From assembly GCF_001514265.1 (NCBI RefSeq), contig NZ_KQ948994.1, positions 248,001 through 312,000 of the forward strand: 64,000 bases of DNA, written 5' to 3'. The position numbers and the translations under genes are program-made. Below are positions 38,269 through 46,213 of the stretch, in pieces. The stretch comes from Streptomyces resistomycificus. Its GTDB lineage: Bacteria > Actinomycetota > Actinomycetes > Streptomycetales > Streptomycetaceae. Every line of letters begins with the position of its first letter. Positions within the stretch are counted from its first letter, which is position 1. The notes under the pieces were generated by a model, which saw nothing but the letters and a program-made list of their open reading frames with translations, did no database searches and was not told the DNA's origin.

Positions 38269-40086
38269 ATGCGCAAGCAACCGCAGCCCACCGCCGCACC
38301 CCTCGACACGGCCACGCACGCGCGACGGCGAGGCCGAGCCGGCACGCGTGCCCTGATGGGCGAGGATCCCGTCCTTCGTGCGGCGTACCAGATGTGCCGC
38401 CGCACCACCCGGCAGCACGATCCCGGGATCTACGCCCTCGTCCAGTTGGTGCCGGCCGTCCTGCGCCCGGCGTGCTGGGCCCTGTGGGCGGCGGCCAGCG
38501 TCCTTGACGATCTGGCGGACGAACGCGGCGCGGCGCCGGCCGAGCGCGCGGCGCACGTCGAGGCGTGGACCAGGGCACTGAAGCACGACCTGGCGGTGGG
38601 CAGGAGCACCGATCCGATCCGGTACGCCTTGTTGGACACGGCGGGGCGGTGGAGTCTGGACCTGACCAGTCTGCAGGGCGCCATGGCTCAGACGCGGGAC
38701 GACGCCCACGGTCTACGCTTCCCCGACTGGGCCGCGTGGCGGGCCTGGTGCAACAAGGGCGTCGTGCCCTGGGTCGACCAGGTACGGCACCTGTTCGAGC
38801 AGGCCGGCGCGCCGATGACGCTCCGACTGGACCGGCAGGCCGACTACCGGCACTTCGTCGACGGCAGCCAGCTCACCGACACCCTCACCGACCTGAGCAC
38901 CGACCTCGCCGACGGCCACCTGCTCCTGCCGCGGGAAGCCCTGGAGCCCTTCCCCGACGCCGAGGCGGACCTGGCGCAGGGCCGCTGGAGTCCAGCCGTG
39001 GCGGCCTTGATCGCCGAGCTGACAGCCCTGGCGCGCCGTCAGGTGACCAGGCCCGGCATGACGAGAGGAATGCACCCGGGCCCCGCCACTGTGCTCGACA
39101 CGGCGGCCGACCTGATGCGCGCCCAACTCGATGCCATCGACGCGGCCGGCCCCACCCTGCTGACACGCCCCCCACGCCCCTCCGTCATGGCCCGCACTCG
39201 CGTGCTCGGCCCCGCCCGCCTCCGCTCGGCCCTGGCCTGGAGCCTGACGCCCCTGACCGTGCCAGGCCCCCGGCCCTCCGCGACGGAGGCGGGCAATCCG
39301 GGTCCGGCAGCCGACGACACCGGGCTCCGGCCCCCGCCTCCGCACCCTGACGGCATCCGGCCCCCGCAGATCGCCGCCCACCACATGCCCTGCCATGTGG
39401 CGGTCATCATGGACGGCAACGGCCGCTGGGCCGAGCAGCGCGGCCTGCCCCGCCACGAAGGCCACCGCGCCGGGGCCGCCGCCGCGCACGAGATGGTTTA
39501 CGGCGCTCTGGAGATCGGCCTGCCCCACCTGACCCTTTACACGCTCTCCACCGAGAACTGGAAACGCGGCACAGAGGAAATCACGATGATCCTGGAGGCA
39601 GTCCAACGCGAACTCGACGAGGGCCCCCTGCGTGACCTGGACGTGCGCCAGCGCTGGTCCGGCCGGCCCGACAAATTGCCCGAGGACCTCGTCCATGCTC
39701 TCCGGCGAGAAGAGCATCGCACCCGCAACCGCACCGGACTGACCCTCACCGTGTGCATCAACTACGGCGGCCGCGACGAGATTGCCCGGACCGCCGCGGC
39801 ACTCGCCCAGGCAGCCCGAGACGGTGAAGTAGACCCCCACCTCCTCGGCGAGGACGACTTCGCCCGCCACCTGCCCCACCCCGACATGCCGGACGTGGAC
39901 TTGTTGTGGCGCACCGGCAACGAGCAGCGCACCTCCAACTTCCTTCCCTGGCACGCCACCTATGCCGAGCTGTACTTCACCCCCGGCTACTGGCCCGACA
40001 ACGACCGGCGTGACCTGTGGGACGCCATCACCGAATACAGCGGACGCCAACGCCGCCACGGCGCCGTCCCCGCCCCCCTCGCCTGA
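38269..40086 (+). CDS. Fusion of squalene/phytoene-synthase-like and cis-prenyltransferase domains
   Basis: A 605-residue protein of two enzymes. Residues about 30-300 are a trans-isoprenyl head-to-head synthase: first Asp motif VLDDLADE (D80, D84) and second motif DLSTD (D208, D212) within LTDTLTDLSTDLADGHLLLP. A Pro-rich linker spans about 335-370. Residues about 374-598 are an undecaprenyl-diphosphate-synthase-like cis-prenyltransferase: MDGNGRWAEQRGLPRHEGHR with catalytic Asp 382, LTLYTLSTENWKR near 421 and RTGNEQRTSNFLPW near 548. Both motif sets appear catalytic. The usual RTSGE is altered to RTGNE. No stop or frameshift is needed, so the fusion is real in this sequence. A plausible role is chain elongation with Z geometry coupled to head-to-head joining, but product and order are unknown. 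Confidence 0.88.
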   Translation: MRKQPQPTAAPLDTATHARRRGRAGTRALMGEDPVLRAAYQMCRRTTRQHDPGIYALVQLVPAVLRPACWALWAAASVLDDLADERGAAPAERAAHVEAWTRALKHDLAVGRSTDPIRYALLDTAGRWSLDLTSLQGAMAQTRDDAHGLRFPDWAAWRAWCNKGVVPWVDQVRHLFEQAGAPMTLRLDRQADYRHFVDGSQLTDTLTDLSTDLADGHLLLPREALEPFPDAEADLAQGRWSPAVAALIAELTALARRQVTRPGMTRGMHPGPATVLDTAADLMRAQLDAIDAAGPTLLTRPPRPSVMARTRVLGPARLRSALAWSLTPLTVPGPRPSATEAGNPGPAADDTGLRPPPPHPDGIRPPQIAAHHMPCHVAVIMDGNGRWAEQRGLPRHEGHRAGAAAAHEMVYGALEIGLPHLTLYTLSTENWKRGTEEITMILEAVQRELDEGPLRDLDVRQRWSGRPDKLPEDLVHALRREEHRTRNRTGLTLTVCINYGGRDEIARTAAALAQAARDGEVDPHLLGEDDFARHLPHPDMPDVDLLWRTGNEQRTSNFLPWHATYAELYFTPGYWPDNDRRDLWDAITEYSGRQRRHGAVPAPLA

Positions 40087-40165
40087 TGGTTGCCGCCGCC
40101 CGCACAGGCGCTACAAGCGCAAAGCCGAGCCCTCCGGCCCTGCCCGCCGCAGGCGAGGTGGATCC

Positions 40166-40388
40166 TCGTGACCGGTCCGCCGAGCGGACCGTTGAAGCCG
40201 GGACCGAACTTGGCCTCGATCGTGTCGTGGGCCTTGCGCTCGGTGGACGTGTGCGGAGCGGAGCCGTTGTCGGGAAGAGCCAGGCGCATGTCCGTGGCGG
40301 GCAGGGTGAGCGCCGGCAGGATGCCCGCCACGGCCGGCACCGTCGGCAGCGGCCTGGCGATGACCCACCTGGTCCAGCGGGTTCCCAT
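40166..40388 (-). pseudogene. MMPL-type transporter fragment
   Basis: The minus-strand frame reads ARPLPTVPAVAGILPALTLP then MRLALPDNGSAPHTSTERKA and FGPGFNGPL, the periplasmic-entry region of actinobacterial MMPL (RND-superfamily) exporters. Only about 75 residues remain, without start or downstream helices. Confidence 0.6.
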
Positions 40389-40433
40389 GGTGGTGCGGCC
40401 GGTGGACAGGTAGCAGTTCGCGCTGTCGCAGAT

Positions 40434-40538
40434 CAGATCGCGCCGGGCGCGTCCGTCACCATCGGCTTCCAGGCCACCCACACCGGCGGTACCGCCCCGC
40501 CGGGCTCCTACACCCTCAGCGGCACGGCCCGTGCCGTT
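40434..40538 (+). pseudogene. Tail of a CBM2 cellulose-binding domain
   Basis: The frame IAPGASVTIGFQATHTGG then SYTLSGTARAV is the last strand block of a family 2 carbohydrate-binding module (…SVTIGFQGT…FTLNGTAC), with the final Cys replaced by Arg. No enzyme domain precedes it. Together with the MMPL fragment it shows that this 590-bp gap is made of gene scraps. About 140 bp after it hold nothing recognised. Confidence 0.6.
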
Positions 40539-40678
40539 TTTCGGGGGGTTCACCGGAGTGACCCCGAGAGCGGAGGGCACACTCTCCACCGTTCCTGTCG
40601 AGGACATGGCCCGCCGCCACCCGGTCGGGGCGTGGGAGGGGAGACCGGATGGCGGCGGGGGTGGAGGGGAGCGCGAGG

Positions 40679-41380
40679 TCAGGCGTCGACCGCGAGTACC
40701 GGGTCGTCGGTCAGACTGGTGGCCAGCCACTGCTCCACCGCCGTGATGTGGACGGTCGCCGCGGAGACGGCGAGCAGGGCGTCCCGTGACTGAAGGGCGC
40801 TGAGGATCTGCTCGTGGTCCTGGTGGGCGGCGTTCAGGGCGTGACCGGTCTGGCTGCCGCGGACGATGCGGACGCGCTGGGTGCGGGTGGAGAGCACTCG
40901 CAGCAGCATCGACAGCACGGGGTTGCCGACCGCTTCGACGATCCTGAGGTGGAAGGCGATGTCGTGGGCGACGAACTCCTCCACGGTGGCGACGGTCCGG
41001 GACCGGTCGAGGATGTCGCGCAGTTCCCGGAGGTCCTCCTGCTTCAGCAGCGAGGCGGCCAGCCCTGTCGCCTGCGGTTCGAGCAGACGTCGTACCTGGA
41101 GCAACTGCAGAGCCGTGTGGCCCTGGGAGACGTCGGCGGCGAAGGAGAGGCTCTCCAGCAGGAGATGGGGCTCCAGACTGGAGACGTACGTGCCGTCGCC
41201 CTGCCGGGTGATCAGGATGTGCATCGCGGTCAGCGCCCGGACCGCCTCCCGCAGGGAGTTCCGGGACAGCCCGAGCTGTCCGGCGAGGATCTCCTCCTTC
41301 GGCAGCCGGGAGCCGGGCGCGAGTTCGCCGGCGACGATCATCGCCTTGATCTTGTCGATCGCCTCGTCCGTCAGTGCCAC
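40679..41380 (-). CDS. GntR/FadR-family regulator of the sugar (probably L-fucose) genes
   Basis: A 233-residue protein. An N-terminal winged helix (DEAIDKIKAMIVAGELAPGS, LAGQLGLSRNSLREAVRALTAMHILITRQGDGTYV, residues about 5-65) is followed by an FCD/FadR C-terminal all-helical domain with the metal-ligand histidines (FVAHDIAFHLRIVEAVGNPVL, HQDHEQILSAL, SAATVHI). GTG was chosen for AGAGAGG eight bases upstream. It is last in the minus-strand block after the ABC genes. A perfect dyad in the divergent promoter region is the likely operator, and a sugar acid would be the effector. Confidence 0.85.
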   Translation of the reverse strand: MALTDEAIDKIKAMIVAGELAPGSRLPKEEILAGQLGLSRNSLREAVRALTAMHILITRQGDGTYVSSLEPHLLLESLSFAADVSQGHTALQLLQVRRLLEPQATGLAASLLKQEDLRELRDILDRSRTVATVEEFVAHDIAFHLRIVEAVGNPVLSMLLRVLSTRTQRVRIVRGSQTGHALNAAHQDHEQILSALQSRDALLAVSAATVHITAVEQWLATSLTDDPVLAVDA

Positions 41381-41466
41381 GAGGTGCCTCTCTGATTCGG
41401 GGACGCGCAGGCCCGGTGGCCCGCCTGGCCTGCGCGCGGGCCGCCGGAGCGGCTTGCGGTACGGGG

Positions 41467-42510
41467 CTATTCCTGCTTCTCGCCGGAGGCGAACCGGGAG
41501 ATGATCAAGGCGACGATGATGATGGCTCCGTTGAGGAACTGGTTCCACAGCGGAGGCACACCCGCCAAGGTCATGACGTTCACGACGAGTTGCAGCGTCA
41601 GCACACCGGTGAGCGCGCCGAAGATCGAGCCCTTGCCGCCGTTGAGGCTGACTCCGCCGATGACGGTCGCGGCGAAGACCTGGAAGATCCAGCCGCTGCC
41701 CTGGGTGGCGGAGATGGAGCCGTAGTGGCCGCTGTAGAGGATGCCGGCGAACGCGGCGAGGACGCTGCCGAGGATGAGGACGATCCACACGATGCGGTCG
41801 ACGCGGATACCGGCGGTGCGGGCCGCCTCAGGGTTGCCGCCGATCGCGTAGAGCGCCCGGCCGTGCCGCAGCCAGGCCAGCGCGCCGGCGCCGAGGGCGA
41901 ACAGCACCACGCAGATCCAGATCGCGGCCGGGACACCCAGCCACGACGACTTGCCCAGGTAGGTGAAGGAGGACGGCAGTTCCACGATGGACTGGCCCTC
42001 GGAGAGGGCGACCTGGAGTCCGCGCAGCATGGTGAGCATGCCGAGGGTGACGATGAAGCCGTTGAGGCGCAGCTTCAGGATCAGGAACCCGTTGGCGGCC
42101 CCGATCACCACACCCACCAGCAGACAGAGCGGCACCGCCGTCCACTCGGGCAGCAGCCCCAGGCCCGTGAACCGGGCGCCGCTCGTGGGCAGGACCAGCC
42201 ACACGGCGATGACGGGCGCCACGCCGATCGTGGACTCCAGGGACAGGTCCATCCGGCCGCAGATCAGGATCAGCGCGGTGGCCAGCACCAGCAGGCTCAG
42301 CTCGGTGGACTGCTGGGCCACGCCGATGAGGTTGTCGCCGGTCAGGAAGGCAGGCGAGACGATGAACCCGATCAGGCCGAGGACGAGGATCGCCGGGACC
42401 AGGGACAGGTCACGAAAACGCCCGAGGACGAGCCGGCGGCGCGTGGCGTCCGCGGTGGTCGGCTCGGTCGTGATCACAGCGGGCTCGGTGAGATCTGTGG
42501 TGGCGGACAT
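41467..42510 (-). CDS. Sugar ABC transporter permease (RbsC/AraH-like)
   Basis: A 347-residue membrane protein with about ten helices. PAILVLGLIGFIVSPAFLTGDNL near the N-terminus, ELSLLVLATALILICGRMDLSLE and the family motif GAVINGF-like AANGFLILKLRLNGFIVTLGMLTMLRG fit BPD_transp_2 permeases for monosaccharides. FGALTGVLTLQLVVNVMTLAGV is the typical C-terminal block. It follows the ATPase gene by 2 bp. It imports the sugar into the cytoplasm with the neighbouring ATPase and binding protein. Confidence 0.88.
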   Translation of the reverse strand: MSATTDLTEPAVITTEPTTADATRRRLVLGRFRDLSLVPAILVLGLIGFIVSPAFLTGDNLIGVAQQSTELSLLVLATALILICGRMDLSLESTIGVAPVIAVWLVLPTSGARFTGLGLLPEWTAVPLCLLVGVVIGAANGFLILKLRLNGFIVTLGMLTMLRGLQVALSEGQSIVELPSSFTYLGKSSWLGVPAAIWICVVLFALGAGALAWLRHGRALYAIGGNPEAARTAGIRVDRIVWIVLILGSVLAAFAGILYSGHYGSISATQGSGWIFQVFAATVIGGVSLNGGKGSIFGALTGVLTLQLVVNVMTLAGVPPLWNQFLNGAIIIVALIISRFASGEKQE

Positions 42511-42512
42511 GA

Positions 42513-44126
42513 CTACCTTCCGTGCTCGTCTGCGCCGGTTGAGGCGGGTACGGCGGATGCGGGGGAAGCGGGGGCGGGAGCCGTGCCGCCGCTGACGCCC
42601 TCGATGGCGGCGACGACGACTTCGTCCTTCCAGCCGCGGTCGAACTCGGCGACCACGCGCCCGTGGAACATGACGACGACCCGGTCACAGACCTTCAGGT
42701 CGTCCAGTTCGTCGGAGACGATCAGCGCGGCCTTCCCGCCGTCCGCGACCTGCCGGATGCGCCCCAGGAGGAACTCCTTGGACTTGACGTCCACCCCGTT
42801 GGTGGGCCGGATGGCCACCAGGACGTGCGGATCGGTGGCCAGGGCACGAGCGACGACGACCTTCTGCTGGTTGCCGCCCGAGAGGGCGGAGACCGGGGTG
42901 GCGGCTCCCGGGGTCTTGATGTCGAGGTCGCGGATCATGCGCCCGGCGAAGGCCTTGGTACGTGCGGGCAGCACCGTGCCGAACGGACCCAGCTGGCCGG
43001 TGACGGTGAGCGTCGCGTTCTCCGCCACACTGCGGTTGGTCACCAGACCCTGGAGGTGGCGGTCCTCGGGGACCAGACCGACTCCGACGGCGAGCGCGGA
43101 CGGCACACTGCCGGTGCGCACGGTCCTGCCGCCGACCGTGATCCGGCCGTCCTTGGCGCGGTGCAGACCGGCGATCGTCTCACCCACCTGCACGTTGCCG
43201 CTGGCGGTGGCTCCGGCGAGCCCGACGACCTCTCCGGAGCGGACCGAGAGGGAGATGTCCTCGCAGACGCCGGGCAGTGTCAGGCCGTCGATCGCCAGCA
43301 GTTCGGTGCCATCGGACCGCGAAGCCACAGACCCGCCGACGGAGGCGGTGACCGTGGAGGCCGATTCGCCGGTCATGGCCTCCACCAGCGCCCGGTGCCC
43401 GAGTTCGGCGACGGGCGCGGTCAGGATGTGCGCCGCGTCGCGGTAGACGGTGACGGTGGTGCAGAGGTCGTACACCTCTTGCAGATGGTGCGAGATGAAG
43501 AGGAAGGCGACGCCCTGCCGCTGGAGGTCGCGAAGCTTTTCGAAGAGGCGGTTGATGCCGCGCGCGTCGAGCTTCGCGGTCGGCTCGTCGAGGATGATGA
43601 AGCGTGCGCCGAACGACAGCGCTCGCGCGATCTCGACGAACTGCCGCTGCTCGACGGTGAGATCCCTGGCCCGTGCGGCCGGGTCGACGGCCACGCCGTA
43701 CTCGCCGAGCAACTCCGCGGCGCGTTGGCGCAGTTGCTTCCAGCGGATGGGCTGCACCGCCCCGGCGCTCTGCCGGTTCAGGAAGAGGTTCTCGGCGACG
43801 GTCAGCTCACCGATGATGGTGGAGTGCTGATAGACGCAGGCCACGCGCGAGCGCCAGGCGTCGATGTCGCCGACGGCGGGCGCCGGAGCGCCGGAGAAGC
43901 GCAGGGTGCCGGTGTCGGGCTGCTGCAGGCCGGTGAGGATGGACACGAGCGTCGACTTGCCGGCGCCGTTGCGTCCGACCAGGGCGTGCGCCTCGCCGGG
44001 GGCGACGGCGATGCGGGCGTCGCGCAGCGCGACGGTCGCGCCGAATCGTTTGCTGATGCCGGTCGCGTCGGCGACGGGGGCCGGAGTGCCGAGGCCGATC
44101 GCCGGGCCGGTCGCGGTGTCCGCCAT
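42513..44126 (-). CDS. Sugar ABC transporter ATP-binding protein (two NBDs)
   Basis: A 537-residue protein with two ATPase domains. NBD1 has Walker A GRNGAGKST near residue 51, signature-like LTVEQRQFVEIARAL and Walker B FIILDEPTAKLD. NBD2 has GLAGATASGNVQVGE in place of Walker A, a full LSGGNQQK signature near 435, and LVAIRPTNGVD where the Walker B Asp-Glu would be. The second site is therefore degenerate, as in several RbsA/MglA relatives, but the loss of Walker B acids goes further than usual. ATG with GGTATCCCC-type spacing was taken from the domain start; the long in-frame extension covers the intergenic region. It is the second gene of the ABC operon. Confidence 0.88.
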   Translation of the reverse strand: MADTATGPAIGLGTPAPVADATGISKRFGATVALRDARIAVAPGEAHALVGRNGAGKSTLVSILTGLQQPDTGTLRFSGAPAPAVGDIDAWRSRVACVYQHSTIIGELTVAENLFLNRQSAGAVQPIRWKQLRQRAAELLGEYGVAVDPAARARDLTVEQRQFVEIARALSFGARFIILDEPTAKLDARGINRLFEKLRDLQRQGVAFLFISHHLQEVYDLCTTVTVYRDAAHILTAPVAELGHRALVEAMTGESASTVTASVGGSVASRSDGTELLAIDGLTLPGVCEDISLSVRSGEVVGLAGATASGNVQVGETIAGLHRAKDGRITVGGRTVRTGSVPSALAVGVGLVPEDRHLQGLVTNRSVAENATLTVTGQLGPFGTVLPARTKAFAGRMIRDLDIKTPGAATPVSALSGGNQQKVVVARALATDPHVLVAIRPTNGVDVKSKEFLLGRIRQVADGGKAALIVSDELDDLKVCDRVVVMFHGRVVAEFDRGWKDEVVVAAIEGVSGGTAPAPASPASAVPASTGADEHGR

Positions 44127-44286
44127 GGGGGATACCGTCCTTCGTGTACGGAGGCTGGAGCCGAGGAGCGCGGGAGGGTGTACGCGCAGGCGGGTGGGCG
44201 TCGGGGGACGAGGGCCGCGCGTCCCCCGGCGCGGCGGGCGGGAAGGGCCGGTCGCCGGGAGTGCCGGTCGCCGGGAGTGCCGGTCG

Positions 44287-45333
44287 TCAGCCGACGTTGT
44301 TGCCCCACAGGGTCTTGTCGTCGACGTTGTCCTTGGTGACCAGCGGGGCGGGCAGCTGGTCCTCGAGGCCGTTGGCGATCTTGATGATGGTGGAGTCGTG
44401 GTCGGTCTTGCCCGGCTTGAACGTCTTGCCCTCGGCCGCGGCCTGGGCGTAGTACAGCGCGTACTTGGCGTAGAGGTCGGCGGGCTGCGAGATGGTGGCG
44501 TCGATCTGGCCCTTGCGGATGGCGTCGAACTCCTGCGGGATTCCGTCGTTGGAGACGATCGAGATGTGCCCCTTCTGGCCGGCCGGCTTGAGCAGGCCCT
44601 TCTGCTCCAGCAGCGCCAGGGTCGGCTGCAGGAAGACACCGCCCGCCTGCATGTAGATGCCGTTCAGGTCGGGGTGCTGGGCGAGCAGGCTCTGCAGCTT
44701 GGCGGAGGCGACATCGCCCTTCCAGTCGGTGGGCAGTTCGAAGACCTTGATCTTCGGGAACTTCTCCTTCATGCAGGCGGCGAACGCCTCGGAGCGGTCA
44801 CGTCCGTTGATGGAGTCCAGCGCTCCCTGGAACTCGGCGACCTTGCCCTCGCCGCCCAGCTGCTTGCCGAGGAACTCGCAGGCCTTGGTGCCGTAGGCCC
44901 GGTTGTCGGCGCGTACGACCATGTAGACGTCGCCCTTGTCGGGGCGGGTGTCGACGCTGACCACGGGGATCTTCTTCGACGCGAGGGTGTCGAGGGTGGA
45001 GGCGATGGCCCCGGTGTCCTGCGGGGCCATGACCACGGCCTTGGCGCCCGTGTTCTGGAACACCTGCACGTTGGCGACCAGCTTGGTGACGTCGTTCTGC
45101 GAGTTGCTGATCGGCAGCGCGTTGACGCCGTCGGACTTGACGTCCTTCTCGATGTACTGCGCGTAGGAGTTCCAGAAGTCGGAGTCGGAGCGCGGCAGGT
45201 CGATCCCGATGGCGGGCTTGTCGCCGCCCGAGGCGACCGAGTCGGTGCCTTCGCGGTTGCACGCGGTGGCGAGGGCCAGTACCGCGAGCACGGCGGTGGC
45301 TGCGGCGGTGGAACGGGTGCGAGCGAGCTTCAT
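44287..45333 (-). CDS. Sugar ABC transporter substrate-binding lipoprotein
   Basis: A 348-residue lipoprotein. The signal MKLARTRSTAAATAVLAVLA ends in the lipobox LATAC (cysteine 25). The mature part has the periplasmic-binding fold of the RbsB type (GIDLPRSDSDFWNSYAQYIE, NTGAKAVVMAPQD, VVSVDTRPDKGDVYMVVRADN, NGIYMQAGGVFLQPTLAL). TTAGGAGAGA precedes the ATG. It is the first gene of the minus-strand block (binding protein, ATPase, permease, regulator). The context of L-fucose catabolism across the divergent promoter points to L-fucose or a related 6-deoxy sugar as ligand. A 16-bp tandem repeat lies just after its stop. Confidence 0.88.
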   Translation of the reverse strand: MKLARTRSTAAATAVLAVLALATACNREGTDSVASGGDKPAIGIDLPRSDSDFWNSYAQYIEKDVKSDGVNALPISNSQNDVTKLVANVQVFQNTGAKAVVMAPQDTGAIASTLDTLASKKIPVVSVDTRPDKGDVYMVVRADNRAYGTKACEFLGKQLGGEGKVAEFQGALDSINGRDRSEAFAACMKEKFPKIKVFELPTDWKGDVASAKLQSLLAQHPDLNGIYMQAGGVFLQPTLALLEQKGLLKPAGQKGHISIVSNDGIPQEFDAIRKGQIDATISQPADLYAKYALYYAQAAAEGKTFKPGKTDHDSTIIKIANGLEDQLPAPLVTKDNVDDKTLWGNNVG

Positions 45334-45550
45334 GGCCGTGTTCTCTCCTAAGCCAGGGGCGCGGGGCCGCAGGGCGACGGTGGGAGGGCGTACCTGCCTG
45401 CGGGGAGGGGCGAGGTCGCCGGGCGGGCACCTGCCGATCCGGCGCGGAGAACGCGTGAATCGTGCCCTGAGGGTGGGATGTGAGGGTCAGCCGGGGACCG
45501 AGGATGCGGGGGCGGAGCGACCGCATGGAGGCGAGCCGAATGGCCGCACC

Positions 45551-45566
45551 GAATGGTGAACCATTC
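45551..45566. promoter_or_regulatory. Perfect dyad, probable GntR/FadR operator
   Basis: GAATGGT-GA-ACCATTC is a perfect 16-bp inverted repeat containing TGGTNNACCA, the core form of FadR-subfamily sites. It lies between the ABC operon (start 45333) and the fucose operon (start 46214). A 14-bp stretch beginning at its right half (CCATTCCTCCGATG, 45561-45574) recurs at 46063-46076, nearer to the fucose genes. Confidence 0.6.
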
Positions 45567-46213
45567 CTCCGATGTATCCCGGACGTCGAGGACGTTACGA
45601 CGACGTTGCCGACGTTGACAAGGGTTCACGGCCAGAGATTTGCCAGACATCGGGGCGTTTGGGCCCCGAGGTGCCGTCCCGGCGGCGGGGCTCCGCGCCG
45701 ACACGCCCTGTGAGCTGCAGAGTTTCCGAGGTTGTGAGTGGCGGGTGAGGTGCTGCGGCAGCTCACGATTCGACAACGGAGCCGCCCTGGGCGGACGAGG
45801 AGGGGGTCAGGCGGGCGCTCGGAGTGGCCGAATCCTCTCCGGGTGGTCCGCTGGTACGCCTGTTTGCGGCGCCGTCACCAGTGGAGATGACCTTGTGGCT
45901 CCGCACCGGATTCATCGGATGGTGGGTGGCATGTCGACCTCATTGCCGCGCCTGACCAGGGTGAATCTGTTCTTTGTGGGCCTATCGCTGGCAAGGCCGA
46001 GGGAAATACATCCGAGGAATCCATTGTCACGTGCTGTCTCCCCATCTAGTGTCACTGTGCCGCCATTCCTCCGATGACTGGAGACGCGGATGAAGGAAGC
46101 CTGTAGGCCGGCCCATCAGCAGGCCCGTCGTCAGGCCCGGCGCACCACAGGCGGCCCGGCCCTACGGCCGACCACCACTCAGACGAAACCCGCATGGCAA
46201 GGGAGCCCCCCCA
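45567..46213. other. Long leader region before the fucose operon
   Basis: About 650 bp upstream of the fucose operon. It contains the 14-bp direct repeat noted above and otherwise no gene; the one frame of more than 100 codons has no ribosome site or family features. Promoter boxes could not be fixed. Confidence 0.4.

Noticed and set aside
42663..44339. 558-codon plus-strand frame
   Set aside because: Shadow of the sugar ABC ATPase; no family motifs and poor amino-acid composition.
45640..46077. 145-codon plus-strand frame in the fucose leader
   Set aside because: No ribosome site, no recognisable domain and poor composition; the region is more likely regulatory.
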